DNA of 64,000 nt from Aquila chrysaetos chrysaetos (taxonomy: Eukaryota; Chordata; Aves; Accipitriformes; Accipitridae): the NCBI RefSeq assembly GCF_900496995.4, contig NC_044027.1, positions 8,642,743 through 8,706,742 of the forward strand, given 5' to 3'. A program made the translations under genes and the position numbers. How positions within the stretch are numbered: the stretch's first letter is position 1; every line of letters starts with the position of its first letter. Shown piece after piece: positions 1 to 12,900 of this stretch. The notes under the pieces are model-generated. The model searched no databases and was not told the origin of the DNA. It was given only the letters and a program-made list of their open reading frames with translations.

Positions 1-175
1 AGCCACCTGTGTGTCCCCACCAGGCTGCCTTCTCCCCACTCCGCAGTCGCTTGCTCATGGCAGCATGAGAGCTGGGAGCTCCTGGCAGCCTGGCCCCGTG
101 CAGGACACTGTGTCCTGGCAGTGGCTGCTTGCAGCTCTGTCACTGCTACGTCACCCCTGCGCCCCACAGCGATAC

Positions 176-2060
176 CTCAGTAGCCTCATGCCTGCTGTTG
201 CTCCAAGATAAGCTGGAACATCCCTCTGTTTTGCAGCAGGAACAACCTTCAGGGCTTTATCCAGGCACTCCCTTAGGGAATCACCGGCTTTTGGGGGATC
301 GTTGGCATAGCTTGATATGCCTTGCCCTGGAAGAGAGACAGGCTGACAGGAATGGCTGGGGACAGGGATGTGGGAGCAAGGGGGCACAGGGCAGTGAGGT
401 CTGTCACCTCCTAGCAACAAAGGGTGCTTTTCCAGGGTCCCCTGGTCACCTGACACCTGCCTGACCCACACTTATGTTCCTCTCCTATAGCCATCCCCAC
501 ATCTCCCATGCTTTCAGCAGTGTCCCCAGCTCTATGGGTGAGACCTTCCCTGGCCAGGACAGCAGCCTGGGCAGCTGGCGGCAGTTGAAAGTGGAGGAAT
601 GAATCCAGAGCAACACCAAGGTGCTTCAGTCCCACCAAGCGTGTGGGCACTACATGGTGCTGAGGGCTCTCCAGCCATGAGCGAAGCCAGCGGGGAGTCA
701 GAGCCAACCCTGCCTGCAGCCAGGGCTCCCCACCATGCCAGCCTGATGGACAGAGCTGCCCAGCGTGGACAGGCCAACAAGAGGAAGGGCCAGGTCATCC
801 CACCCACCACATGAACACACAAGGCAGCACCAAGCTCATGGCAGGGGGATACTGACCCTGGACCTCACAGGACAAGGTCTGGCTGACCACACCGGTGTCG
901 TTCTCCTTGTCTGAATCCCACTCGTAGACAAACAGAGAGGTGTGAGACGAGCCTGCATCAAACACCATCCCATACTGGAAGGAAAAACCAAGATATCACA
1001 CTGGCGGGAGGAGCAGCAGCCTGGCCCTGGCCCCACCATGGCCCAGCCAGGGTGGTGGAGCCAGAGGATGCCCCAAAAAATATCTCTCTAAGGCACAGCT
1101 ATCTGCACTGTGGCAGAGCAGAGCGGTGCCAGTGCGTGGCCTCAGCATGGGCATTTCTCATGGCAACTAAAGGAATTTTTTGTTCCCTCTCCTGAGGTCT
1201 GTGCAGCAATGCCAGCTCACACAAACATTTTCTTGGTTGTTTCCTCATGCTTTTTTATTTTCTTTCTTGGTTACATACCTTTTGTGTCTACACTGGCCCC
1301 ACCTTGGGGTCAGGAACTCTCCTATTGCCAGTGCCCTCTGCTACCCACATGGCTGCACCCAGCCTGGGCAGAGACTGGCAGGGCCACACCAGCCCCAGTC
1401 CAGCAGCACCCAGCCGCGTGCCTCTCCCCCATAAAGCCCTCCACGTCACCCTAAAACCATGCCAACCCTCTTCCAGAAGCCAGGGTGGGATGCCAAGCTG
1501 CAGGGGAGGGACGGGGAGGAGCCACGATGCTTGTGCTGTGATGTGAGTGAGTTAGGACAGGCTGGTGGGAGCTGGCAGGAACAAAGGCCATGTGGAGGTG
1601 CATTGCACTGCAGTGCGGTGCTCCGGGAGGGCAGAGGAAGCTGGGCAGGGCTTTGTCCCACCCATCTGCCCCAAGGTAATCTCCTCCAAACATGTCAAGT
1701 GCATACCATGGTGGCTAGTTTGAGAGGAGGCTTCCTCTCCTGACTTCACAGTGGCCAGGCTCTATTTCTTCTGTCTGCATCTTGAGATGGAAAGAAAACA
1801 CCCACCCAGCTACTACAAGGCAATTCTTACCGACCCACCCTCACCTCCTAACCCCGAAGATAAGCTGTTGTCTCTGAGCACCTGCCCAAGGTGACTGGTC
1901 TCTGCAGTGGTGCTCGGGGACCTTCTTTTGGGCTCACCTTGACCGTGGGTGGCAGGGTGACATCTTCAATATTCACCAGGCTGAGAACAAGGGCAATGAT
2001 GGAGAGTGCGACCAGTGCCCCAACGATAGCATTGGTGAAGTGTTTCTTGTGAGCAAACAT
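176..2060 (-). CDS. ENTPD8: ecto-nucleoside triphosphate diphosphohydrolase, ENTPD8-like (partial, 5' part)
   Basis: Three coding exons of a minus-strand gene that continues past the left edge. Exon A (2060-1938) starts at the ATG with MFAHKKHF and a hydrophobic segment of about 22 residues, the N-terminal membrane anchor of this family. Exon B (974-857) encodes [19 protein letters not shown], the first apyrase conserved region that binds nucleotide phosphate, followed by [11 protein letters not shown]. Exon C (326-176) ends with [11 protein letters not shown], the second apyrase conserved region. All borders are GT/AG and the phases join (0, then 1). The enzyme family hydrolyses extracellular nucleoside tri- and diphosphates at the plasma membrane, feeding purinergic signalling. 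[12 protein letters not shown] and VVSQ fit human ENTPD8 as I remember it better than ENTPD2, but a paralogue call from 90 residues is not certain. Later conserved regions and the second membrane anchor lie outside the window. Confidence 0.85.
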
Positions 2061-2516
2061 TGTGGTGAAGGCTCCTGCAAACCCAAACACAGGAGAAAGG
2101 TGGTCAGACACAGCCAGCTGGGACCAACACTGGTCAGTGAGAGCTGCAAGGAGATCAGCTCCGAAAGCTGTCCCCAGTCTGATGTGCTATCAAGCTGTGT
2201 AAGTCAGAAACCCTGGTGGATAATCAGACCCTTCCCTGGAAAAAGTAGTATTAGGATACAATAGGGGGCGGGGCTGGAGGAAAGAGGGGTTGATTGCCCA
2301 GAAGCCTGGCATAGCCATGATGGGATTGCAACAGTCGTCCAGGTCCTGCACCCATGCCTGCTCAGCTCACCACTACCTGGAAGGATCAGGTCCAGAAGGA
2401 GCAAAAGAAACACTGTACCAGAGAAGAGCATGGGAAATTGCAAAAAAACTCAAAATGAGATATTGTAGAAGGGGAATGTGATTTTATTTTACAAGATGTA
2501 AGCAAGGTCAGCTCAC

Positions 2517-2633
2517 CTGCTGGCACTCCCAGACCTGTACGCCCAGCAGCACCCAGACGTGTGTGCCGGGATGGGATCACTTGGATTTGGCTTGCGAGTC
2601 CTTGCTGCAGCTCTGGGCTCCTCTGCTGCTGGC
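2517..2633 (-). other. predicted non-coding first exon of the ENTPD8-like gene
   Basis: On the minus strand a strong splice donor, CAG then GTGAGC, sits with the last exon base at 2517. It lies downstream of a TATA box, and the next exon opens at 2074 after a TTTGCAG acceptor, 14 bases before the start codon. This gives a 5'UTR exon of about 115 bases ending at 2517. The upstream end (about 2633) is inferred only from the usual 25-30 base distance to the TATA box. There is no transcript evidence. Confidence 0.55.
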
Positions 2634-2656
2634 AGCAAACCCAGCTTGGACTTGCC

Positions 2657-2663
2657 TTTTATA
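2657..2663 (-). promoter_or_regulatory. TATA box of the ENTPD8-like gene
   Basis: TATAAAA on the minus strand in the context GATATAAAAGGC. It is about 30 bases upstream of the inferred first exon and about 600 bases upstream of the start codon. A TATA-driven start without a CpG island fits a tissue-restricted gene rather than a housekeeping one, which would agree with the liver and gut expression known for ENTPD8. The position and the strong donor at 2516 support each other. Confidence 0.55.
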
Positions 2664-2664
2664 T

Positions 2665-3415
2665 CCTCTCAAAGCGGACACTGCTGGAAAATCTTTTCCC
2701 CATTATTTTATCTCAGACCTCATCAGCCTTAGGCGAAACTCTTGAATATCAGTTCTCTTGTTTGTCTTACAGGTGCGTTTATGGCTCAGTTTGGCATCTT
2801 CCCAACACCTTATCTTCAGTGAATTAGTTCCTTCCCCTCATTTGAATGAAATCACACATAGGAGCCCTGCAGCAATTAGCACACACCTCTCCTTTTAACC
2901 CTTGTCCCCCTGCTTCTTTGTGCTTTTATACACACACTTTGCTCTCACCAGTCTTAATATTTCCATGAGGAGTCTCTACAAGGTCTGTAAGAGGTGAGGG
3001 TGATACTTCCAGTATCCAATGCCCTGAAATCACACACAGAGTAGCAGGTGCCTCGTTAATAAGTTTTATTATAATGAGAAGGAAAATCACACAAGAGGTG
3101 GAGGATGGCCCTGTCAGGGGGGTCTGAGCAACACTCACTGAGCTTTGCCAGGGGAGACCGGAGAAGCCAAGAGGGCCAAGACATCATCATGGCCCAGCTG
3201 GGACTGTGGTCACCCCTTCCCCAAGTGTGACCCAGTTTTGAGCTGCTCCTGGGCTGGGGGTCCCTGCAGACATGGGGACCCCAAGGAGAGCCAGGGGAGT
3301 GGGAAGGACTCAGGTCCTCACAGCCCCCAGCTCTGCCAGCAGCCTCCCATCACTCTGGGCATGCATTCAAGGCTCAGCAGCGCAGGCAGGGTATCATACC
3401 CCAGCCAGAGAGCCC
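2665..3415. other. upstream flank of the ENTPD8-like gene, no gene seen
   Basis: About 750 bases between the TATA box and the solo LTR. I see no exon with convincing splice sites and no RNA gene. The part nearest the TATA box (2680-3060) is moderately AT-rich and may hold regulatory sites, but none can be named from sequence alone. Confidence 0.4.
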
Positions 3416-3997
3416 TGGTGTTGTCCCAGAAACGGGGTTCGTTTACCCAGTGTGCAAGCCAATAACACACAGAGTTGATGTATTTTTAAATTCATTTCAC
3501 TGATGCGCATGAATGGGTGCCTGTCTCAAGACAGCATACCTTTGTCTCAAAAATTTCCACATTTATATACTTAAGTAATACATATTCATTATTATTTCCC
3601 TTAATGATTAGTTCTTTCTTCTTCACCTCTCATGTAAATTAGTGCGCAGACTGTCTTCTTTCTTCATTGTCTTCTTTTGAGTAGGTGGTATCATTTGAGA
3701 AGGTGGTCAATGAGTCGGTGGTCGCCATCTCCCCCTGAAGGAATTACCTTTTACCTACTTCTTCCTTAATCTTGGCAGTTCCAAGCAGTTCTTCAGGGTT
3801 TATTGACCAGACCACAATCCATTACCTTTTCTGACATAAACATAAAGCCTCATTGTCAAGTAGTTAGTTCCTAAACCCTAAATCATGTCTAGTTATTGTT
3901 TCCCTGTTTTAAATATTAACTGATGGGGGTTGTACACAGGACTTTAGCAGTTCCCTGGTTATTTCAATCATATTATACATATTAATTGATAACACCA
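3416..3997 (-). mobile_element. solo LTR of an endogenous retrovirus (ERVL/ERVK-like)
   Basis: This 582-base AT-rich insert sits in GC-rich surroundings and begins TGGTGTTGTC and ends GATAACACCA, so its termini form the perfect inverted pair TGGTGTT/AACACCA with the TG...CA ends of a retroviral LTR. Read on the minus strand, a TATA-like GTATATAAATG lies at about 3559-3570, roughly 150 bases from the 3' end, so minus is the likely orientation. No gag, pol or env remains on either side, as expected after LTR-LTR recombination. Flanks are GAGCCC and GCACCC, at best a decayed 6-base target duplication. The family (ERVL versus ERVK) cannot be decided without a repeat library. Confidence 0.65.
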
Positions 3998-6900
3998 GCA
4001 CCCCTGCCCTGGGATGGGGAGAGCTGGTGGAGCTGGGTATGTGCTCTCTCTGGGGGATACAGAGAAGCTGCTTCCTGATGATTCAGCTCCCTGATAAGAG
4101 GTTGCCAGGGCTATCACAAGGGTGATCTTGATGGAAGGATTCAGTTTCCAGCTGCCTTATCTCAGCTAAGTCAAACACAGTGATGCCAGAAGGGAAATGC
4201 GTGCTGGGGAGCCCTCATTGCATGTGACCTTCCCAGAGCACTTTTCCCTGCAGCCAGAGACATGGTGGTTTCAGAGCTCCCACTGTGTGTGCTGAAAGTA
4301 CCACCTGCGAAATCAAGGGTGCAGCAGTCCCCGGGTGCTCTCTGTCTAAGGTCACATCTATCTGCAGCTTGCACTGAGCTGGGTGCCTGTGCCGTACCCT
4401 GCTGCCGGCTGGCCAGAGCTCAGACCTCCAGACCAGTCCCTCTTCCCATGGCAATCTCCTCTGAAGTGGTTTGTGTGCTGGTGGGGTGGTTGCCTGGAGC
4501 CCAGAGGGTGCCACCACTCCTGCATTCCCACCTCTGCAAAACACATAACCTTTGGACTCACATGGCTTCACTGGAAGGGTGTGAATGAGTGTCCGCTACC
4601 TTCCCAGGTCTGGAAGTCCCCTGTTGACTGCAGAGTGGCTGGGCCAGGGCTGTCCTGAGCAAGAGGGACTTGTCCCCAGCAAGGACAGAGAGGCACTGAC
4701 CGGCCCCGGTCCCTCCTGGACATGCAGCACTGTGTGGTGGCTGTGTGCACACAGAGCCAACCAAACCCTCCGGCTCCTGCCTCAAAACCTGGGCTAAGCA
4801 ACTCTTCAGTTGATCCTTCTGCAGTAAAGAAATAGTTCTAGAGGTTACATGATAATATCTTAATTGCCTCTCCCGCCAGAAGGACAGGTAATGATTTCCC
4901 AGCTCAGAGGGAGCTGTGAATTCCCTCGGCTTGCAGTGACTCCATCCACTCATCCCAGGCAGTGGGACTGTCTGAGCTGCCATTTCTGACTCCGTTCCAG
5001 GAATTTGTGTCTCTTTGCCAGGCTCAGCCTTTTGGCAAACCTGCTGCCACCAGCCTGGGGCAAGCCCAGCTGGGAATGGCCCTGGTCCACATGAACACAA
5101 GAGCAGCGAAGGACAGACCTTGCTGGGACTAAGCTGACACAACAGCAACTGGCCATGGTGCATGGCATGGTCTCCTGGGCTGCCAAAAGAAGGGACAGAT
5201 GGGAGTGCCCCAGGTCTGCATCCAGCCTGGAGCTTGTCCCAGTAGGGAACTTGGGTGCAGCTGGGGCCACAGGCCAAATGCAAGCTTTGCAATGCTTCCA
5301 GGTCCACCACTGCAGCTTCTGAGAGCAATGGACCCCTCATGAACATGGTGAGTGGGACAACGCACTCAGGCAGGTGGAGACGTGTGCCATCACAGGGACA
5401 CATGGCCCCATGTCCCACCCATGGTCTGTGGCCCCACCTCAGGGATCAGGTCCCTCGAGGAGCTGTATTCACTCCAAGGGGGCCTCAGAGAAGCCCTGGT
5501 GCTGTGGAGCTACAGGAGCCCTCAGCCACATCTTCCATGGACCTTGTCCTAGCAAGGATGGCAGGACCAGACTCAGCCCGGCTCCTGAGATGGGCACGGC
5601 CCCAGAGGGTTGCAGACTGGGGCCAAGCTGGTGAGAGTGCCCTGCGGACACCACTGAGCACAGTATGGGCAACCGCACCCAGCAGTGCTTTGCTCACCAT
5701 GAAAGCAGTGTTTGTGGTGCACCGGTTCCTTTTAACGTGGGCAGATGTGTCTGTTCCCTGCCCAGCAGCCGTACACCTTGCAGCCATGAGTGTGGCCAGG
5801 AGACATCCCCCATCCACCGGAGCCCCTCGTCCACCTCCTGGGGTCCTGAGCATCCACATTCCTCTTGGGAGGAAATGTTGGATATGCAAAAGCAGGAGAA
5901 CCAGTTTCCCCAGCACTTTCCTTGAGAAAACAGCCTGTCTGGGTGCAGAAGGCCTGGCAGGGCTCCGGGCAGAGCTGCAGGATGGGGCTGTGCCCAGGCA
6001 GAGGGCATGTGGCACCACTGGGTCTGGGCAGATGGCTTGAGGAAACTCTGGTTTCAAGGGAGCTCCTCCATCTGCTGTAGCTCTCCTTCTCCCTGAAACC
6101 CAGTGGGAGCTGCAGGGCTCTGAGCTGACCTGGCTGAAGGGGACCAGGAATCTCCGTTCTCCCACCACCCTCTTTCCTGGGGCCCGCATGCCATCCTACA
6201 GACTCCCACGGGCTGGGCTGGTGGATGAAGGTGGATACAGGGGTGGGAGCCAGGACAGAGGCTTTGCTGGGAGAGGTAATATAATCTATAAATAGTTCAG
6301 CTAAAAAATCTGATAAAAGTTAGTACTTCTTCAGTTTATGCTAGATATTCCTGAGCCAAGTCACAGGTAATAGCTTAATAACTTTGTTGACAAAATCCTC
6401 CCTGCAAAAGCTTTAGGGCAACAGAAAGATAGTGCTGGAAGCACGGCAAGCTGGGGGGGAGGCAGAGCCCATGAGCCCCAACGGAACAAGGCAAAAGGCT
6501 TGCTGGAGAATGTCTTCCCAAACCTGCATTGTATTCCTAGCACATGGCATCGCACACAGCCCCTATTGCACCCACGCCTGCTCCCTTTGTGGGCTCCCAC
6601 AGAGGCCCCTTCTCTTTCCACCTTGACATTCCAGGGGGGAGAAGGCTGTTTCCCTTCTCGCCCGTGCCTGCCCCATGTGCAGCACCCTGCACTTCTCCCA
6701 GGCAATGCTGCCCAGCTGGGCTCTAGCAAGGTGACAACACCCTGTCTCCATGCCACATACAGTCTGGCCCTCAATTTTCTTCAGATAATCCCACCCAAAG
6801 GGGTGTCTGTCGGTTAAAATGTGGGCTGGGTCTCAGGGTGATGTGGTGCCCGAGCGTGGAGCATCGCAGGACCTGGAAGGGCCATGGGGTGCCTGGCCCA

Positions 6901-9900
6901 CAGGAGCACCCGCTCTCATGTGGGTCCCCTCAGGTCCTCGGTGCTGATAAGCCCCAGCCTTCTTTGCCTTTAGGGATGTGCTCTGGTGAGAGCTAAATGT
7001 GCTACTTGCTCATAACTGAAAAAGTGACCTAAATGTCTCCTTCTTCTGACTGCAGGTAGACAAATCTGCTATGGAGAAGTATGGCTAGAGTAAACGCACA
7101 CCTGTATTTGATCTGCTTTTGACACATATTTCTCTGTGGCCCCTTGAAATGACTCTTTGAGACCCAGAAGGAAGTTGCCCGGCTGGTGTGGAGACTCTGC
7201 AGGGTTTGAGCCCAGCCATTACTGCCAGTCACTGAGATGACTGGTGTTTGTGAAATGAGATCACGTCCATTGCTAATATCTTCCCTGTGCCTTCTGAAAG
7301 GAAACCACCCTGACTCAGGGTCAAAAGAGAGTCTTTCGTTTCCCCGCCATTCAATTTCTGCACCACGAGGTCACCCCAGCTCTGGCCATGGGAGGTGCAG
7401 GCAGTGGCTCTGTGCAGGTCCCATGTCTCTGGGTGAGCTGCACTGCTCGCTCCTGCCTCCTGTTCCCCTTCCAGACGGACCCCAGGTCTTGCTGGGACCT
7501 GTCCCAGCAGGGACCAGCTCCAGCCCTCCCTTCCAGTCTGATTCCAGCAAGACTGGTAGAGTTGGGGCCATTTAAAGCTGCTTTTGGGATGTCCATGCCT
7601 GTTGTTCCCAGCTGGTAAATAGCACACCAGACCTTTCCTCCTCCCCCCTGTCTTTCCCAGTGTGCATCATTATCAAACATGCCCCAATTGCCCTGACTGC
7701 ATCTGTCTTGGTGCCATCCCTCAGCTGTGGGTGCTCTGGGTCAGGGACATGTGCCTGGAGCCATCCCCTGTGCCGGCCACAGACACCCCAGTCCCGTTCC
7801 CCTTTCCTGTGCCCAGCTACAACATAGTGGGTGCTGGTCCTGGGGGGGTCCATCTCCCCAAGGTGCATGGATGGGGCTTAGCACAACACCTGCATCCTCA
7901 TGAGATCCATGAGATTAATGATATCAGTAAAAGAAATCAGTATTTCAATATTGACAGTGGAGCCAGCTAAGTCCCACAGGGCAGGGTGCCTGGGACACGG
8001 GCACCAGCTCCCTGCTGAGAGGGGGATGTGCTGCCCAGCACTGTGGTGATGGGCTCCATGTGTGCTGGGATGGAGGGACATGGTGGAGGGATGCTCCAGG
8101 AGGTTGAGGCTGTTAGTTGATCGCTCACCAGCTGTGTTGCCCGGGGGTGAGAGCACCAAGGCAGAACATGAGGTCGGGGTGTCTCGGATCCGGCTCACAA
8201 GAGCCCCAGGCATGGGCTCTACTCTGGCCCTGGGTATACTGAAGGCTTTTTCTTCCTGAGATCAGGGAGCACAGGGAAACGAGGATGAAGCACCCTTAGG
8301 GCAGGATTTTCCTTTCACTAGTGTCACAGTGAGCACTTGGGGACAGCATGGGAGGGAGACTGAGGCGAGCGGCTCTGGAGGTACTTGATTGCCTCCAATG
8401 CAATCAACAGGGCTATAAGGAAACAAGGCAGAAGGTGAAACGGTGAGGTGATGGAGGTGTCCCTCAGCAAATGCTGGAGGATATTTGCAGGAGACCCGGA
8501 AACCCTTTGGCTATGGGAGGTCTCCCTTGAGCTGCCAAACTGGACAAGGGCAGCTGGGGCCATGATGGAGACAGCTCCCCTGCCATGGTGGTGGGTGAGC
8601 TGTGGACAGCCGGACACCCCGTATCACCTTGCTCCCTGCTAGGTCATCTCATGTCACTGGGCTGTGCCACTCTGTGACACCTCTCTCTTCTCAAAGTCTC
8701 AGCAAAGCTTCTGAGAAGCTGCACCAGGGAGGTCACCTTTGCTACAGACTCCCTTCCTCCAGCCTTTCCTCCTCCTTGTGCCCCCACCACCCTGGCTGCT
8801 GCCCTCTGGGCTTTCAGCACTTGCTCCACAGTACTCATCACATCTTTCCAAGAGTGGTGACTCAAAATGGACCTGCACATTAAACTGGAGCCTTGCCAAC
8901 TCTGTAAATTATTCCACAAAAGTTATAGATTAAGTCCTGGGAACACCAACCCTGAAACTGGGGACTGCAGCAGCTCAGGGCACCCGTGTGCTCATAGGGT
9001 GATATTTGCTTTTTCACACATTGGCCATTAGCCAGGGACACCCTTAAGCTACCTCTGGATCCCACCGACCCAGCAGCTGGCCCAGCCACTCCAGATGTGA
9101 CCCTTCCTAGGCATAAATTGTGCTTGCCCTCTCTCATCTCCAGAGTGGCTGTCAACCATAACAGAAGGGTGTCAGATTGGGGTAGCATGGTTTCTTGACA
9201 AATCTAGATGAAACACTACTTATCTCTCCATTTTCTAGGTGCTCTCCAATAACTTATTGACTGCTTGTCCCAATGTTACCTGCAGTTAGAAGCTGAGCTA
9301 ACTGAGTTAGAAGCAGTTTGCCATTGCCTATACACAGGTAAGACACATCTCTGACACAAAAGCTTATTAAAAAAAAACAACCAAAACCCAAAGCAAAGCT
9401 AAATTAAGAGAATTCAGGAAGAGCTGGAAAGCTGGACTACAGGCAGGTCCACAGCTCTGAGGGGAGCACATGTGGAGGCAGCCCCAGGCAGGTGTGACCC
9501 ACAGCTCCTCTCCTTACAGGCAGGCAGGGCTAAGCAGCTGTTCTTGGCAGGGCTGACACGCTGCTTTCATTTTCCCAGCAGGACTGACCTGGCACAGGCA
9601 GCCAAGCCAATTATCTTGGTGAAGTAAATTAGTTTGTGTGTGAGATAACCAGACCACACTGTTACCACATCCCAGACCATGATTTGGTGTTGTCACTCAT
9701 CACATGAAGCCTGTGTACTGCTGGTGGAGGAAGTCACCAGAGGACCTGCTCTGCTGCAAATGTTGTTTTTGCCACCCCAAACTGCCAGCCAGGCTCTCCC
9801 TGGACACAGGGACTCACCAGCTTTGATAGGCCAGGTGCGGTTAGGGTTCCCATTGCTGTTTGGGAGTGCTAAATAAAAAAGCAAGAAAAGTAGCAAGGGA

Positions 9901-12900
9901 CTGAGAGCACCAGGCGGCACGAGGACCACACCAGCAATGGACGTGGTCGAGGTGGTCAGGGTGGTGGTCTGGATGGCTCTGGGTGCAGAGGAGGAACTAT
10001 GGAAACTTCTTCCTTCAAGGCACAAATATGCTGCTTGTAAAGCCCCATTCAGGGGGGCCAGGATGCTGCTGAGCCACACTAGAGCAGCCTGCAACAGCCA
10101 GCTTCCAGCTCAGCCCTGCATTGTCTCACCCACCACCCAGGCTGAAGCCAGGACTTCCCCCAGCAGCCTCCAGCACGGCTGATACACCGGGGGGGGGGGG
10201 CAGCCGCAAGGAGCAGCGATCCCAGCTGCAGAGGGCTTTAGGGGTCTTGCACCACAAAGTACTTTGTAAGTCTTTGGAGTGATCCAATTGTTAGAGTCAG
10301 CACAGAGGAGGCTCTTGGGCAGTGGTGATTTGAAACGTGTTTCAGCCAATTTAGCGATAAAAATCTAACTTTCACTTGCATGAATCAGGCCATTTCCTAA
10401 AAGACATGCCTGGGTGAGAGCTGGCTGTGGAGTTAGTGTTTTGACTGTGAATGCTTTCAGTGTGTGAAAGTTATCAAAGACACAAGAAAAACCAAGGCAT
10501 GGGCAGCCCTGGCCCCTGGCATGGCTGGAGACCTGCCTGCAGACAGCAGCTTCCCGATGGTCACTGCATCTCAGCTCCACCCCAAGGAAGGCTGTAAAAG
10601 CCAATACAGCTAACGTGAGACCAATTCTGGGGTCACTAAATTCAGCCACTATCCAGGATGTCATGTAATTCCCAATCCTGACACCTATGTGTTGTGTCTA
10701 TGTCTTCCACAAATGATAAACCAAAATGATCCTTTCCAATCTTGGTGCCTTGCTCTTGACTCTACAGTCCTCTGAAAGACACTCCACCATCCCTGGTTTC
10801 CTTCCATGCACGTCTTGGCCACAGTCCCTGTGTCCTTGAGCAGCAAAGATGCAGCTGAAGGCACGGGCTGGTGAAGGGGAGGTAGGTGCTTTGGAGATGG
10901 GAAGGGAGGTATCAACCAACCCCTGAGCACCAAGGGCTGAAGCTACCTTCTGCTCTGTTTGGTGGCAAGCATCCATGGACTGGATGTGTCTGATCTACAG
11001 ACAACATCTGGGATGGGCAGTGTGGGAGAAGGGACGGTGAGAGTGGCCAGAGGCAGCTGGAAGAGGGGAGCTCTCCAGTTAAGGGTTTCTTTTTGAGCAT
11101 AGTTGTTTTTGCTGAAGCTGTTTTTTGCTGGCATGTATGAAAATGAAAGGTTAAAAAATAAATCAGTCAGGCTTGCTGCCAGCATTATGAACCCTGTGCA
11201 AAGAGCATCACAAAAGCCTGAAGAGTTTCAGCCATGGAGAGCAGGTGATGGAGATGCTTTAGCAAAGGCTTTGTCCCACCCACAGACCTGAACCTTTGGG
11301 GGTCAAATTGCTGAGAAAGCCCCAGGTGTGAGCTGCCAGGAGTCCCAGGTGCCCAGCACACACTGCAGACCTGCTGTATGGGCTTGGCACCATCGCTGGA
11401 GCCCGGCCAGGAGAAATATGCAACATTTTCAGTCCCTGCTCAGCACTAACATTTTCCTCTCTCCAGCCAGGAGTCCTGGGAGATGGCAGCATGTCATGCC
11501 TTGTGCCTCCAGCACCACTGGGTGACTACCTTTGTGAGACAGAGGGTCCCCAAAGTACAAATCCAGGCTCTGCGCAGAGTTTTGGGACAACTGAGGGCAA
11601 ATCTGCCTTTCTTCGCATCCAGCCCCCTCACAGGGACAGGCTTACAGCAGATGATGTGCAGATAGTTAAGATGGTAGCGCTCAGCCTTAAAGCCCAACTA
11701 AAATTAGGCTATTTCTCCCCAGTAGCTGCAGAGGTGTTGGGTGGCTCAAGTCTCTGGCACACAACCTGAGCACATGGCAAGAAGGGACCTGGACTTCAAG
11801 CTGCACCTCACAAAGCCTCATCTGAAATGAGTGACAGCTGCCAAACATGATAACAGCAAAAGCCAGCCCCCACAGCTGGCACGGGACTGTGGCTGGCATC
11901 TGCCTCAAGAGGTATTTTGAGGCATCTTGCCCAGTTTAGCAGGTTTTTAGCCCAGTATGAGAACTTGAGGCAGGAACAGCCTGATAACTGCCTGTCATCG
12001 TTCCCTGCTCCCCTGACCCTTCCACACTGACTTGTGGGTGGTCAGCAGCTGCTCCCAGTTAGGGCTTGCAAGACTTGGCTTTACTTTTGGGGCAGTTCCA
12101 GCTATCTCCACATGACAGGACCACTCCAGAGACACAGCCCACCTCCAGATCTCAGGGCTCAGCTGCCAAGCCATGGCACCAACTGTGCCACCCGGTCCAG
12201 TAGCTCCGCATCTCCCAGCACCAGCTTGTCTGTGCTGGCCAAACAGCACCCCCCAGCCATATCCTTTGCTCTCCCACACCATCCTCCTCTCAGCCACTCC
12301 CGTGGATGGGTGTCTGCTCTTCTCAGGCCTTGCCCTCATATGGTGGCTTCTCTTCCCAGGAGCCCTGGGCAAGGCAGGACGCTGCTTGAACCATGACCCC
12401 AGGGTCCTTCCAGCAAAGCAGCTCCCAGCTCCTGACTGGGAGCCATCCACCGCATTGGGATGCTAAAGCCACCGCCGTGCTGAGGTGGTCACACGGTCCC
12501 CAGGTGCTGCCCATGTCAAGATGCAGGTGGAGATGGAGGTCCCTGGGACCATCCATTCCCAGCTGTCTCCTTTAGGAGCCTTCATGCCCCTGTGGCAGCT
12601 CAGGTCATGCCGGACCCTTGTCCTTCTCGTGCATGAAGCCCAGCTGAGCTGTCCCAGGCTGGGCTCTGCTCTGGAGATGCCATATAGACATGATGGCACC
12701 AGCTTCATCTCCCTCCAGCGTAGCCATCCCCAATTTCAGATGTCTCTCCAAGAGCTGCTCCTGTCCCAGCAGGAGCTGGGACACATGGAGCAGGGCGACA
12801 GCCAGGGCTGGTAGTGTCCCTCTGTCAGGGTGATGCTGGTTCAGCATCCAGACTGGGCTGTGCAGAGGCTCCTTCCCCACTGGCCCTGGGGCTTCAGAGG

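Noticed and set aside
4558-5418. 286-codon open frame on the minus strand
   Set aside because: No recognisable domain, no splice context, and composition typical of GC-rich non-coding DNA. An overlapping plus-strand frame at 5255-6040 is equally long and equally featureless.
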